A DNA stretch of 64,000 nt from NCBI RefSeq assembly GCF_009862265.1, contig NZ_WWGX01000030.1:289396-353395 (forward strand). Direction: 5' to 3'. The position numbers and the translations under genes were made by a program. Positions 36,306-46,041 of this stretch are shown piece after piece. The first letter of the stretch is position 1. The number at the start of each line of letters is the position of its first letter. Below the pieces are notes generated by a model. That model ran no database searches, was not told the origin of the DNA, and was given only the letters and a program-made list of their open reading frames with translations. The stretch comes from Streptomyces sp. SID8352 (lineage in GTDB: Bacteria > Actinomycetota > Actinomycetes > Streptomycetales > Streptomycetaceae).

Positions 36306-37307
36306 ATGGGCGGACACGACGACGGCGACGGACGGGACGGCGGGCCCCCCGGCCCCGTTCCCGCGGAGGCCGCCGCGTCCGCGCGGGCGGCGCTGGTGCG
36401 CGAGATCGGGCTGAGCGGGGCCTGGGACGCCGACCCGGTGTGGCGGGAGGCGTTCCTCGCCGTCCCCCGCCATCTGTTCGTGCCGTACTACTACGAGGGC
36501 GGACAGGAGCGCCTCTGGTGCGAGGACCCCGACCCGGCGGTCCGGGCGCGCTGGCTGAGCGGTGTCTACGCCGACGCCCCGCTGGCCACCCGGCTGCGCG
36601 ACGGCGAGCTGCTCTCCTCCAGCAGCCAGCCGTCCCTGATGGCCATGATGCTGGTGGCGCTGGAGGTCCGGGACGGCGACCGGGTCCTGGAGATCGGCGC
36701 CGGAACCGGCTACAACGCCGCCCTGCTCGCCCACCGGCTGGGCGACGACGATCTGGTCACCACCGTCGACCTGGACCCGGAGATCACCGAGTCGGCCCGA
36801 CGGCACCTGGCCGCCGCCGGTCACCGCCCGGCCGTCGTCACCGGCGACGGCGCGCTGGGCGTGCCCGGACGCGGCCCCTACGACCGGATCATCGCGACCT
36901 GCGCCCTGTCCGGAGTGCCGCCCGCCTGGCTCACCCAGTGCCGGCCGGGCGGTCGCGTCCTCACCCCGTTCGCCACCGGCCTGCTGGCCCTCACCGTCCA
37001 CGACGCCGGCCGCGCCGAGGGGCGCTTCCTGCCCACCCCGGCGTACTTCGTGCCGCTGCGGGGCGCCGGCGGCACCCCGGCGCCGGAGCCGGTGCCGGGC
37101 GGGGTGCCGCGCACGGTCCGGGTGGACGACCGGTTCCGCTTCCTGCTGGCGCTGAGCCGGGGCGGGCTGGAGCCGGGCGAGGCGTACGCGCTGTGGCGGC
37201 GTGAGGGGGCCCCGCCGCGCGAGCGCTTCGGCGTCACGGTGGACGACGGCCGCGCCCGCGCCTGGCTGGACGACCCCGGAGGCCCGGACACCTGGCCGCT
37301 GCCCTGA
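36306..37307 (+). CDS. PCMT-family methyltransferase
   Basis: This 333-residue protein has a SAM-dependent methyltransferase domain of the protein-L-isoaspartate O-methyltransferase type: ISSQP-like SSSSQPSLMAMML near residue 105, motif I VLEIGAGTGYNAALLAH near 130, motif II VTTVDLDPE, motif III YDRIIATCALSGVP. The C-terminal third is extra compared with Pcm (about 220 aa), so it may act on another substrate, as lanthipeptide-linked PCMT variants do. ATG 36306 lies only one base after GGAGG, an unusually short spacing; a start further downstream (GTG near residue 31) would still keep the domain. It stands alone. Confidence 0.85.
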   Translation: MGGHDDGDGRDGGPPGPVPAEAAASARAALVREIGLSGAWDADPVWREAFLAVPRHLFVPYYYEGGQERLWCEDPDPAVRARWLSGVYADAPLATRLRDGELLSSSSQPSLMAMMLVALEVRDGDRVLEIGAGTGYNAALLAHRLGDDDLVTTVDLDPEITESARRHLAAAGHRPAVVTGDGALGVPGRGPYDRIIATCALSGVPPAWLTQCRPGGRVLTPFATGLLALTVHDAGRAEGRFLPTPAYFVPLRGAGGTPAPEPVPGGVPRTVRVDDRFRFLLALSRGGLEPGEAYALWRREGAPPRERFGVTVDDGRARAWLDDPGGPDTWPLP

Positions 37308-37401
37308 CGGACGCCCGCCCGCCCGTGCCGGGCCCGCCCGTGCCGGGCCTCGCCCGTGGGGCGCGCGGCCGACGGACCGGAGCCCCGGCGGGGCGCCGGT
37401 C

Positions 37402-38724
37402 TCAGCTCCGGTGGATGGTGATGGTCGTCCAGGCGCCGACGTGCACCCGGTCGCCGTCCTGGAGCGGCACCGGGACGAAGGGCTGGATCGGCTCGTCGGA
37501 GCCGTTGACCGTGGTGCCGTTCGTCGAGTTCTGGTCGACGACCGCCCAGCTCCCGTTCGGCTGCTGCACCAGCATCGCGTGCTGGTGCGAGACCCCCGGG
37601 TCCTCCGGCGGCACCGAGAGGTCGATGTCCGGGGTGTCACCGGTGGAATGGCGGCGGCGGCCGATGGTGATCTGGTCGCCGGCCAGCGTGCGCTGCTGCT
37701 CGGGCGAGTACGCGGGCAGGTTCAGGCCCGCGGCCTCGGGGCCGGAGCGCTGCATCATCGCCATGAAGTACTCGCGGTCCGGGCCGATGGTCGCCGTCCA
37801 GGTCACCGGCTGCCGCGGCGCCGGGGGCTCCGGATAGCCGTGACCGCCGTGGCCGGGCGGGGGCGGCGGGGCCTGGGTGGCTCCGGGCTGGGGGTAGCCG
37901 TAGCCACCGCCCTGCGGGGGGCCGCCGGGGCCGCCGTGGCCGCCGGGACCGCCGGGACGGCCCTGGCCGCCGGAGGACGGCGGGGAGAGCACCCAGTCGT
38001 CGTCCCCGCCGAAACCCGGGCCGCCGGGCTGCGGACGGCCGGTCTCCTGCGGGAAGGCGGGCGGGGCCGGGGGGCCGGCCTGGTACGCGTGCGGGGCGCC
38101 GCCGGGACCGCCGGGACCCTGCGGGCCGCCGTGGCCGGACGGGCCGCCGGGGCCGGGCGGCACGGACCGCGACGGGTCGGCGCCGAAGCCGGGCGGGGGC
38201 GGCGGGCCGCCCGGACCGCCCGGGCCGAAGGGCCCCGGACCGATCGGCTCGGCGGGCCGGTTCACCTGCGAGGGGCGCGAGCCCTGGTAGTCGTAGCCGT
38301 CACCGCCGCCGTACGACGGGCCGCCCGGCGGCTGCGGGAAGCGCGGGGCACCCGGCCCTCCGGGACCCCGCAGGTCGGGCGCCGGGGGGCGCGGTGCCGC
38401 CGGGGTGTACGACGTGGCGGTGTTGGTGAGGAAGTTCCACCGGCACTCCTCGCAGAACGGCGCCCCGCCCTCCCGGGGCGTGCGGCACTGCGGACAGAGC
38501 TGCGGTCCGGCGCCGGGGTGCCCCCCGGGAGCCCCGTGGCCGCCTCCCGGGGTGCCGTGGCCGCCCCCGGGGCCGCCGGGGACGCCCGGCGGCGGGAAGC
38601 CGTAGCCGCCGCCCGGGGGCGGCGGGGGCGGGGGCGGGGGTGGGACGGCACCGGCCATGCGGTGACCGCAGACCTCGCACCAGTCGTCGGAACCCGACTG
38701 GTGTCCGTTCGGGCAGGTCGGCAT
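37402..38724 (-). CDS. zinc-ribbon/FHA-domain phosphopeptide-binding protein
   Basis: This 440-residue protein has two zinc ribbons near the N-terminus (CPNGHQ...CEVCGHR and CPQCRTP...CEECRW), a long Pro/Gly-rich middle, and a C-terminal FHA domain (residues about 350-438: ITIGRRRHSTGD, VSHQHAMLV, DQNSTNGTTVNG). FHA domains bind phosphothreonine. It is the last of the signalling locus, 65 bp after the VWA gene and downstream of a PknG-like kinase and PP2C phosphatase, so it is a likely kinase substrate or adaptor. It is soluble, with no membrane segment. Confidence 0.92.
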   Translation of the reverse strand: MPTCPNGHQSGSDDWCEVCGHRMAGAVPPPPPPPPPPGGGYGFPPPGVPGGPGGGHGTPGGGHGAPGGHPGAGPQLCPQCRTPREGGAPFCEECRWNFLTNTATSYTPAAPRPPAPDLRGPGGPGAPRFPQPPGGPSYGGGDGYDYQGSRPSQVNRPAEPIGPGPFGPGGPGGPPPPPGFGADPSRSVPPGPGGPSGHGGPQGPGGPGGAPHAYQAGPPAPPAFPQETGRPQPGGPGFGGDDDWVLSPPSSGGQGRPGGPGGHGGPGGPPQGGGYGYPQPGATQAPPPPPGHGGHGYPEPPAPRQPVTWTATIGPDREYFMAMMQRSGPEAAGLNLPAYSPEQQRTLAGDQITIGRRRHSTGDTPDIDLSVPPEDPGVSHQHAMLVQQPNGSWAVVDQNSTNGTTVNGSDEPIQPFVPVPLQDGDRVHVGAWTTITIHRS

Positions 38725-38789
38725 GTCGGAGCTTCCCCCTCTTGCGGGCTAGTCGCTCCTCGCGGAGCTGGTCGCTGTGGTCTTCGCTG

Positions 38790-40136
38790 TCACTTCTTGA
38801 CGCGCACGGTCTTGGTGGACCGGGTTTCGAGAGTCATCTCGTCCGCCTCCTCGACCTTCGCTTTCAGTCGCACAGTACCTTCCGCGGCGTCGACCACGTC
38901 CACCACCTTCGCAAGCAGTTTCGCGGTGTCCGCGTTCCCCGAGGCTCCGGCGAGCTGGACCGCCCGCCCCAGTTTGGCCGTGGCTCCCTCCATGTCTCCC
39001 GCTTTGCGCAGATCCAGCCCCTGCTGGATGACCCGGGCCAGTTCGGCCTGGCCCGTGTAGTGCGCCACCTGCGGGTTGATCGAGGTCGAGGCCGTGGTGT
39101 CGGCGGTCCACACGGCCCGTACGAGGCCCTGCGCGCCCGGTTCCCCGGCGGCGCCGCCGGACTCCGGGACGACCAGGGAGATCCGGGCGGCCAGCATCTC
39201 CCGGCCCAGGGCGGCGGGCGGCACCTCGACGCAGACGTGGTAGTCGCGGGACTCGTCGCCCCAGGAGCCGGTGGGGTAGTCCCCGGCCCGCGGTCCGGCC
39301 TCGGAGCGACGGCCGGTGAGGTCCTCGACGGTGGGCGCGACCTGCTTGACGAACCGCACGGTGGTGCCCTGCGGGGTCCACAGGCGCAGGGCGACGTCCG
39401 TGACCTCCTTGCCCATGGCCTTCTCCATCATCCCCGTGAAGTCCTCCGCCAGCCGCGCCGGATCGGCGACGATGTCGGCGGTGCCGAGCAGGGCGGAGGC
39501 GATGGCGGTGACCTCCTTCACCTCCCAGTCGGTGCCCACCCCGCGGGCGTCGCAGGTGAGGCGTCCGGCGCAGGCGTCGAGCGCCGCCCGGAGCTCCTCG
39601 GGCGACTCGTGCTCGTTGCGGCCGTCGGTGAGCAGGATGCCGTGCCGGATGGTGACGTCGGCCGAGGAGAGCAGCCGGCCGGCCAGCCGCAGCCAGGTGC
39701 CGATGGCCGTGCCGCCGCCCGCGCTCAGCCGCCGCAGCGCCTGCTTGGCCCGGTCCCGGGTGGTGGCGTCCGCGACGGCCAGCCGCCCGTCGCCCGGATA
39801 GACCTCCCGGGCCGTGTGCGTGCCGCCGACCACCGCGAAGTGCACGCCGTCGCGCAGGGTGTCGACGGCGGCGGCCGTCGCCTCGCGGGCGTTGCGCATC
39901 TTGGCGGGCGGGTAGTCCATCGAGCCCGAGCAGTCGACCATGAGCACCACCGCCGCGGACGGCCCCGCGCCCGGCGGGTACCGGTCGGGCGCGGCGACGG
40001 CGGTCCCGACAGTGCCGCCGCCGGTCGCCGTCACCGTGACGATGGCGTTGACCTCGTGGCCGCCCTCGGGCAGGAACTCGTTCTGGTAGACGTCCACCGA
40101 GAACCGCGGCACGTTCGACTTCGCGAAATTGGCCAT
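38790..40136 (-). CDS. VWA-domain protein
   Basis: This 448-residue protein has a von Willebrand factor A domain with the MIDAS motif VDCSGSMDYPPAKM near residue 68, the GGGTAIGTWL threonine segment near 143, and the HGILLTDGRNE aspartate segment near 165. It is TerY/CoxE-like and probably a metal-dependent protein-protein interaction module. The C-terminus is helical (AKLGRAVQLAGASGNADTAK). ATG 40136 removes an unsupported N-terminal extension. It lies between the PP2C and FHA genes in the same direction, a combination typical of bacterial phospho-signalling modules. Confidence 0.9.
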   Translation of the reverse strand: MANFAKSNVPRFSVDVYQNEFLPEGGHEVNAIVTVTATGGGTVGTAVAAPDRYPPGAGPSAAVVLMVDCSGSMDYPPAKMRNAREATAAAVDTLRDGVHFAVVGGTHTAREVYPGDGRLAVADATTRDRAKQALRRLSAGGGTAIGTWLRLAGRLLSSADVTIRHGILLTDGRNEHESPEELRAALDACAGRLTCDARGVGTDWEVKEVTAIASALLGTADIVADPARLAEDFTGMMEKAMGKEVTDVALRLWTPQGTTVRFVKQVAPTVEDLTGRRSEAGPRAGDYPTGSWGDESRDYHVCVEVPPAALGREMLAARISLVVPESGGAAGEPGAQGLVRAVWTADTTASTSINPQVAHYTGQAELARVIQQGLDLRKAGDMEGATAKLGRAVQLAGASGNADTAKLLAKVVDVVDAAEGTVRLKAKVEEADEMTLETRSTKTVRVKK

Positions 40137-40247
40137 GCCGGATCGCTTCCCCCTCTGCGGCCCCACGGTGGTGGGGCACTGGCTGCTGGCGCGGGCCGCC
40201 CCCTGCGGCCCGCGAGGCCGCACCGCGCGTCCCTCCACGGCGCGGTC

Positions 40248-41723
40248 TCAGGCCGATCCTGCCCCCTGCGGCGGGCCCGGGAACGGTACGAGGGCCACTG
40301 TTACGTTGTCGTGGCCCCCGCCGTCGAGGGCGTGGCCGACCAGGACCCGGGCGCCGTGCAGCGGGTGCGCGGCGGCGTCGGGCGGGACGGCGGCGGCCAT
40401 CTCCTCGGCGGATTCGGCGTAGTTCCAGAGGCCGTCGGTGCAGACCACGACCACTCCGGGGCGGTCGGGCTTGAACGAGGCGGTGTGCGGCTCCAGTTCG
40501 TAGGCGTCCGCGCCGAGCCAGCCCGTGATGGCGTGGGCCCGCTCGTCGGCGTAGGCCTCGGCCTCGTTCATCAGGCCAGCGGCGACCATCTGCGCGGCCC
40601 ACGAGTCGTCCTCGGTGAGCCGGGCCGCCGGACCGCTGCGGTCCTCCGGCACCCAGTAGACGCGGCTGTCCCCGACCCAGCCGACGATCAGCAGACCGGC
40701 GGTGACCACCGCGCCGACCAGGGTGCAGGCGGGGGCGTTCTGGTGCGGCCCCTGCTCGCGGGCGGTGGCGGGCTCGTCGGCCAGCGCGTTGACGGCGTGC
40801 GAGGCGGCGATGATCGCGTCGTGCATGGCCTGCTGCGGGTGGGTGCCCCGGGGCAGGGCCGCGAGCAGCGCGTCCCCGGCGGCCCGGGAGGCGGCGAGGG
40901 AGGCGTCGTCGGGGCGGGTCGCGGACGACACCCCGTCGCAGACCACGGCCAGGGTGGCGGGGCTGCCGTCGGGCAGCGCGGTGCGGCCCACGCAGAAGGC
41001 GTCCTCGTTGCGGTGGTGGCGCAGGCCCCGGTCGCTGACGGCGGCGGCGGGCCCGCACTCCTGTTCCATGTGGTCGCGTTCGCGGGGCTGGGCGTGCCCG
41101 CAGTTCTCGCAGTAGCCGTCGCCGTCCACCCGGCCGGTGCGGCAGGCCACGCAGACGACGGCGCCGGGCGGCGGCGCGGCCGGGGCGGGCGCGGGGACGG
41201 CTGCCGGGGCGGGCGGGGCCGCGGGCGGCGGCAGCGGGTCGGCGGGCAGGCGCGGGTCGGGCGCCTGGAGCGGGTACTCGTCGGGCTCCGACGGCCGGTC
41301 GAACCGCACCCCGGTCCCCGCGCCCGGAGCCGGGACCGGCGGGGCGGCCGGCGGCGGGGGAGGAGGCGGAGGCGGCACGGCGGGCGCGGCCGGCGCCGCC
41401 GGGGGCGGAGGGAGCGGGGGGAGGGGCGGGGACGGGGGCAGCGGGGAGCCGCCCGAGTCCGTGCCCGCCATGTCGGACGGCGAGTGCGCGGGCAGCGGAT
41501 TGCCGGAGCCGTCCGAGTCCCGGGCCGTCGGCCAGTCCACACCATCGGGGGACGCCGAGACCGGCGCCGGGCCGTCCGGGACGCGGTCCGGGCCGTCCGG
41601 GGACCGCGCGGTCACGGCGGACAGCTCGTGTCCGCACGCACCGCAGAAGCGGTCCCCCGGCTCCAGGGGTTCCGCGCAGCTCGGGCACATCGGCACTGCG
41701 GCCTGCTGGGGCTTCTGCGACAT
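40248..41723 (-). CDS. PP2C-type Ser/Thr phosphatase with zinc-ribbon N-terminus
   Basis: This 491-residue protein has an N-terminal zinc ribbon (CPSCAEP...CGACGHE), a Pro-rich linker, a second ribbon near residue 195 (CVACRTG...CENCGHA) and a C-terminal PP2C domain: SDRGLRHHRNEDAF, VVCDGVSS, GWVGDSRVYW, LTEDDSWAAQM, VVCTDGLWNYAE, HDNVTVALV, so the metal-binding aspartates are present. It should dephosphorylate Ser/Thr targets of the adjacent kinase. ATG 41723 follows the kinase stop by three bases (TAG-TTG-ATG); a TTG at 41726 is an alternative start. Coupled expression with the kinase is likely. Confidence 0.93.
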   Translation of the reverse strand: MSQKPQQAAVPMCPSCAEPLEPGDRFCGACGHELSAVTARSPDGPDRVPDGPAPVSASPDGVDWPTARDSDGSGNPLPAHSPSDMAGTDSGGSPLPPSPPLPPLPPPPAAPAAPAVPPPPPPPPPAAPPVPAPGAGTGVRFDRPSEPDEYPLQAPDPRLPADPLPPPAAPPAPAAVPAPAPAAPPPGAVVCVACRTGRVDGDGYCENCGHAQPRERDHMEQECGPAAAVSDRGLRHHRNEDAFCVGRTALPDGSPATLAVVCDGVSSATRPDDASLAASRAAGDALLAALPRGTHPQQAMHDAIIAASHAVNALADEPATAREQGPHQNAPACTLVGAVVTAGLLIVGWVGDSRVYWVPEDRSGPAARLTEDDSWAAQMVAAGLMNEAEAYADERAHAITGWLGADAYELEPHTASFKPDRPGVVVVCTDGLWNYAESAEEMAAAVPPDAAAHPLHGARVLVGHALDGGGHDNVTVALVPFPGPPQGAGSA

Positions 41724-41726
41724 CAA

Positions 41727-44378
41727 CTACACCCACGTCCGGGGGCGGTAACGGTTGGCACGTTCCACCAGGTCGATCCTTTCCTCGCCGCCCCGCGCCA
41801 GCCGGGCCAGCATGCGGTACGAGCGCTCCAGGCCGAAGCGCAGGCCCCGTTCGTCGAGGCCGCTGCCCAGCAGCGTCCGTCCTCCGGCGGCGGGAGGGAC
41901 GGAACCTCGGCCCCCGGAGAGTACCCAGTCCAGCGCGCAGCCGAGGACCTCGACGGACAACTGCTCGCGGCGCGCCGGGTCCAGACCGTATCCCTCCAGC
42001 GCCTCGACCTGCCGCGCGGAGGCGGTCAGATCGTCCAGGAACGCCGTGTCCCCCGGGTCCGCCGCGCGCCGCCGCAGCCGCGCCCGCACGGCCGCCACCC
42101 GGGCCGCCGTGCAGTGCACCGAGGACTCCGGCACCGAGTCCAACGTCCGTACGGCGCCGGGCCGGTCGCCGCCGGCCAGCAGCACCCGGGCGAGCCCGAA
42201 GGCGGCGCTCACATGGCTCGGGTCGGCCGACCACACCAGGCGGTAGTACTCGGCGGCGTTGTCGAGCTGGCCCAGCACCTCGGCGCACAGGCCGAGCGCC
42301 AGCTTCGGCGCGATCTCGCCGGGGAAGGCGTCGTACAGGGCGTCGAAGGCCAGCGCGGCGTCCTCGTGACCACCCGTCACCAGCGCCGCCAGGCCCCGGT
42401 ACCAGACCACCCGCCAGTCCTCGGGCCGTTCGTCCTCCAGCGCCCCCAGCGTCGCGAGGGCCCCGGGCGTGTCGCCCAGTTCCAGCCGGGCCCGGACCTC
42501 CCTCAGCCGGGTCTCGGCCGACGGCGCCGGGGCCGCGGCCAGGGCGGTCAGGAGTTCGCCCGGCGCGGAGGCCGACAGGCCCGCCAGGAAACCGGCGTTG
42601 GGGTCGGCCGGGTCGACCCGGGGCACCGGGAGGGCCAGCGCGGCGGCGGGCACGTCGGCGGCCCGCACCAGCGCCCCGCCGGGGGCCGCGGCGCCCGTCG
42701 TACCCGCTGTACCCGCCGTGCCGCCGGTGGCGGCGCCCGCGGCGCCGGGCGGCAGGGCGGGCCGGGCCGCGCCCGGGGGGAGCGCGGCGGCGGCGCGCCC
42801 CCGGCGCCGGACGGGCCGGGCGCCCAGCACCGACACCTCCCCGTCCAGCAGGGGGAACAGCTCCGTGTCCGTCACCCGGGTCTCCGGGCCGAACAGCGTG
42901 GACAGCGCCGGTCTGGCCCGGCCCGTCCGCACCGAGACGATCTCCCGCAGCACCCCCGTCAACTGCTCCGCCATCTCCCGCGCGGAGCCGAACCGGCGCT
43001 GCGGATCGGGGTCGGTGGCCCGCGCCAGCAGCCGGTAGAAGGACTCGTGCCGCCGGAAGACCTCCACGCTGTCCGGGTCCGGCAGCGAGTCGGCGTGCAC
43101 CGTGGTGTAGCCCTGGAAGTCGAAGGTCAGCACGGCCAGTGTGCGCCCCACCGTGTACAGGTCGGACGCCACCGACGGACCGGCCTCCGCGACCTCCGGC
43201 GCCTGGTAGCCCACGGTGCCGTAGATCGCCGACTCCTCGTCGTCCGCGCGGCGCACCGCGCCCATGTCGATCAGCTTGAGCTGGTCCTCGGTCTGGATCG
43301 CGTTGTCGACCTTGAAGTCGCAGTAGAGCAGGTTGCGGCTGTGCAGATGGCCGAGGGCCTCCAGCGCCTCGATGCCGTACGCGCACGCCTGCTCCACCGG
43401 CAGCGGATCGCGGCGGCCGTCCGGGGCGCGCCGCTCGTTGGCGATCTCCTTGAGCGCCTTGCCGCCCACGTACTCCATGACGATGTACCCGTCGAGGGAG
43501 CCGGTGCGCTGGTCGAGGTGCTCGACGAAGTTGTAGATCCGCACGATGTTGGCGTGCTCGATCTCCGCGAGGAAGCGCCGCTCGTTGATGGCCGCCGCCA
43601 TCGCGTCGTGGTCGCCGGTGTCCAGCAGGCCCTTGAGGACCACCCAGCGGTCGGCGACCGGCCGGTCGATGGCGAGGTAGATCCAGCCGAGCCCGCCGTG
43701 CGCGAGGCAGCCCACCACCTCGTACTGGCCGTGCACCACGTCCCCGGCGGCGAGCTTCGGCACGAAGGAGTACGGGTGGCCGCACTTGGTGCAGAAGCCC
43801 TCCGTGCGCCCCGGCCGCTCGCCCCGCGCCCGCCCCACCGGCGCCCCGCAGTCCGACCGGGAGCAGAACCTCTTGCGCTCGGGCACCTCGGGCCGCTCCA
43901 GGACCATGGCGCGCGGGTCGGGCCGGGGGATCGGCGGGACCTCGACCAGCCCGGCGCCGAGCCGGCCGCTGGAGCCCGCGTCGCTCCCGGTGCCGGAACT
44001 GCGCACCGAAACCGACCGGTTGGTGGCCCGCCCCGACAGGGACGACGACAGCCGCCCGGAGACCGAGCGGCGGGACCGCGAGGACTGGGAGGAGGAGCGC
44101 GCACCGCGCCCGCCCGTGCCGCCGCGCCCGCCCGTGCCGCCGTGCCCGCCCGTGCCGCCGTGTCCCGCGCCGCCGCTCCCCGGGCCGGGGTGGCCGCCGG
44201 ACGGGGAGCCGCCCGGCCCCCGGCGGGCCGTGACCCCGGTGGGCGCGGCGCCGACCGTGCCGCCGGCCGACACCACGGGCGCCAGCCCGCAGGTGCCGCA
44301 GTACAGCTCGCCGCCGCCCATGTCCTCGTACGTGCCGTCGCAGTCGGGACGCTGGCACGCGCTCCGCTCCTGGCTCAT
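41727..44378 (-). CDS. pknG: PknG-like Ser/Thr protein kinase
   Basis: This 883-residue protein has the PknG layout: N-terminal metal-binding CxxxxC...CxxC motifs (residues 8-30 and about 170-205), a kinase domain (about 215-480) and a helical TPR-like C-terminus. The catalytic loop is LLYCDFKVDNAIQ (Tyr-Cys-Asp for His-Arg-Asp) and the DFG motif is LIDMGAVR, both features of PknG. Residues 45-130 are Gly/Ser-rich. In mycobacteria and corynebacteria PknG phosphorylates OdhI/GarA to control 2-oxoglutarate dehydrogenase in response to amino acids sensed by GlnX/GlnH, whose likely homologues lie upstream here. ATG 44378 has GGGGAGG upstream. Confidence 0.93.
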   Translation of the reverse strand: MSQERSACQRPDCDGTYEDMGGGELYCGTCGLAPVVSAGGTVGAAPTGVTARRGPGGSPSGGHPGPGSGGAGHGGTGGHGGTGGRGGTGGRGARSSSQSSRSRRSVSGRLSSSLSGRATNRSVSVRSSGTGSDAGSSGRLGAGLVEVPPIPRPDPRAMVLERPEVPERKRFCSRSDCGAPVGRARGERPGRTEGFCTKCGHPYSFVPKLAAGDVVHGQYEVVGCLAHGGLGWIYLAIDRPVADRWVVLKGLLDTGDHDAMAAAINERRFLAEIEHANIVRIYNFVEHLDQRTGSLDGYIVMEYVGGKALKEIANERRAPDGRRDPLPVEQACAYGIEALEALGHLHSRNLLYCDFKVDNAIQTEDQLKLIDMGAVRRADDEESAIYGTVGYQAPEVAEAGPSVASDLYTVGRTLAVLTFDFQGYTTVHADSLPDPDSVEVFRRHESFYRLLARATDPDPQRRFGSAREMAEQLTGVLREIVSVRTGRARPALSTLFGPETRVTDTELFPLLDGEVSVLGARPVRRRGRAAAALPPGAARPALPPGAAGAATGGTAGTAGTTGAAAPGGALVRAADVPAAALALPVPRVDPADPNAGFLAGLSASAPGELLTALAAAPAPSAETRLREVRARLELGDTPGALATLGALEDERPEDWRVVWYRGLAALVTGGHEDAALAFDALYDAFPGEIAPKLALGLCAEVLGQLDNAAEYYRLVWSADPSHVSAAFGLARVLLAGGDRPGAVRTLDSVPESSVHCTAARVAAVRARLRRRAADPGDTAFLDDLTASARQVEALEGYGLDPARREQLSVEVLGCALDWVLSGGRGSVPPAAGGRTLLGSGLDERGLRFGLERSYRMLARLARGGEERIDLVERANRYRPRTWV

Positions 44379-44406
44379 GACGCCTCCCCGGTGTCCCCGT
44401 AACAGC

Positions 44407-45810
44407 TCATGCGCCCGGCCCCGTCCGATCGCGGTCGGTGCGGTGCGTGCGGTCCGCCGCGGACCGCTCCCCGGGGACGACGGCCTGGCCGGGCACCCGG
44501 GGGTCGGCGGCCGGGCCGGGCACCCGGGGGTCGGCGGCGAGCGACTCGGCCGCCACCCGCTGGTAGCGCAGCACCGCCTGCTCGGCGACGCGCAGGTCGC
44601 AGGGCGCGCTCCACAGCATGCGCCGGGCCCGCTCGTAGGTCTCGACCAGCTCCGGGTCCTCGGAGAAGCCGAGCCGGGTCATCTTCGCCCGGTACGCGTC
44701 CAGCCGTCCGCGCAGCTCCGCGCGGACCGCCAGCGGCGCGGTGACCGCCGTCAACGACTCGCGGGCGCGGAGCAGTTCGTCCTCCGCCCGGCCCTCCAGG
44801 GACTCCAGGAGCGGGGACAGCCGGTGCCACTGGGCGTGTCTGCGGTACTCCGCGGCCGTCGCGACCTGCTCGTGCAGCGCCGTCGGGGGGCCGCTGACCA
44901 CGGGCACCTCCGTCGCGGCGATCTTCGCCAGCACCTCGCCCCGGGCGGTGCGCGCCTCGGCCAGGGTGCGGTCGGCCCGGGAGAGCACGTCCCGCAGCCG
45001 CAGGATGCGCTGCTCGGCGTCCTGGCGGACCGCGAGCACGGCGTCGATCTCCCGGCGCACCTCCTCCAGGGCGCGCGCCTCCCGGTCGTAGACCGTGGTG
45101 TCGGGGCGGCCCCCGCCGGGCGCCGAACTCCCCTCTGCGGGAACCCAGTAGGCCAGCGGGTCCGACACCACCCGCTCGCGCAGCCGGGCCAGGGTGCGGG
45201 TGATCCGCTCCAGGTCGTCACCGGCCGGGTGCTCGCCCGGGCGCACCCCGACCGAGTGGGCGAGGCCCAGGGTGCGGCGCAGCTCGGCGGCGAGCAGGTC
45301 GATCCGGGCGGGCAGCGCCGACCAGACCGCGTCGGCGGCGACCACCAGGTCCAGGGCGGCGGCGTAGAGCCGGTTCATGCGGTCCACCAGCGTCTCCAGC
45401 GAGTACCGCTCGCTGAGCCGCCCCCCGCCGCCCTCCGGGGCACCGGCGCCCGCGGCGGCGGTGGCGGCGCCGGGGACCACGACGGCCTCGCCGCGCAGCA
45501 GTTCGGTCAGCTCCGCCAGGTCCTCACGGCTGGACCAGCGGCGCCGGGCGCGGATGCCCCGGGCGGTGCGCAGGGCCTGGGTGTACGCGTCGAAGTAGGT
45601 CCACAGCAGGGTGATCGACGCCTCGGCGGCGGCCCAGCGCCCGGCGGTGACCCCGGTCAGCTCGGCGCCTTCCAGGAGCCTGCGGCCCGCGTGGTCCTGG
45701 AGCGCGAACAGCGAGGTCTCGACCGCCTCGTGCTCCGCGCCGAGCCGCGCCAGCGCACGGTCCACCTCGTCCCGGTCCATCACCGGCCCGGCGGGTCCCG
45801 CGTCGCCCAT
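44407..45810 (-). CDS. helical protein of unknown function in the PknG locus
   Basis: I do not recognise a named domain in this 467-residue protein. It is strongly helical, with probable coiled coil around residues 215-300 (for example ALEEVRREIDAVLAVRQDAE, ILRLRDVLSRADRTLAEA), no signal peptide and no membrane segment. A short tandem repeat, ADPRVPGPAADPRVPGQA, lies near the C-terminus before a basic tail. ATG 45810 has GAGAGG six bases upstream. It sits between the GlnH-like gene and pknG, with 28 bp to pknG, so it probably serves that pathway, perhaps as an adaptor between the membrane sensor and the kinase. Confidence 0.82.
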   Translation of the reverse strand: MGDAGPAGPVMDRDEVDRALARLGAEHEAVETSLFALQDHAGRRLLEGAELTGVTAGRWAAAEASITLLWTYFDAYTQALRTARGIRARRRWSSREDLAELTELLRGEAVVVPGAATAAAGAGAPEGGGGRLSERYSLETLVDRMNRLYAAALDLVVAADAVWSALPARIDLLAAELRRTLGLAHSVGVRPGEHPAGDDLERITRTLARLRERVVSDPLAYWVPAEGSSAPGGGRPDTTVYDREARALEEVRREIDAVLAVRQDAEQRILRLRDVLSRADRTLAEARTARGEVLAKIAATEVPVVSGPPTALHEQVATAAEYRRHAQWHRLSPLLESLEGRAEDELLRARESLTAVTAPLAVRAELRGRLDAYRAKMTRLGFSEDPELVETYERARRMLWSAPCDLRVAEQAVLRYQRVAAESLAADPRVPGPAADPRVPGQAVVPGERSAADRTHRTDRDRTGPGA

Positions 45811-46041
45811 CGATCACCTCTCGCTGCTGCGGATCCGGTCCGCGACGTGTACGGCTGCGTTGGCTGTGTCCGTGTGGGGGTGGTCTGTCCGTGGCGGTCC
45901 GTCCGTGAGGTCTCTTCGTGGGGGAGGCCGGGGTGCCGGCCGTGGGGTGGGGGCCTCGGCACGAGGGGGCGCGGGGCGGTGGGCGCCCCCGCGGCCTCCG
46001 GGACCGTGCCGTCCGGGGCGGGCCCCGGAGGCGGCCGTCCG

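Noticed and set aside
38640..44402. A 1920-codon plus-strand frame and an 1869-codon minus-strand frame across the VWA/PP2C/PknG genes
   Set aside because: They cross several genes with recognised domains and consist of Arg/Gly/Pro-rich sequence without any motif.
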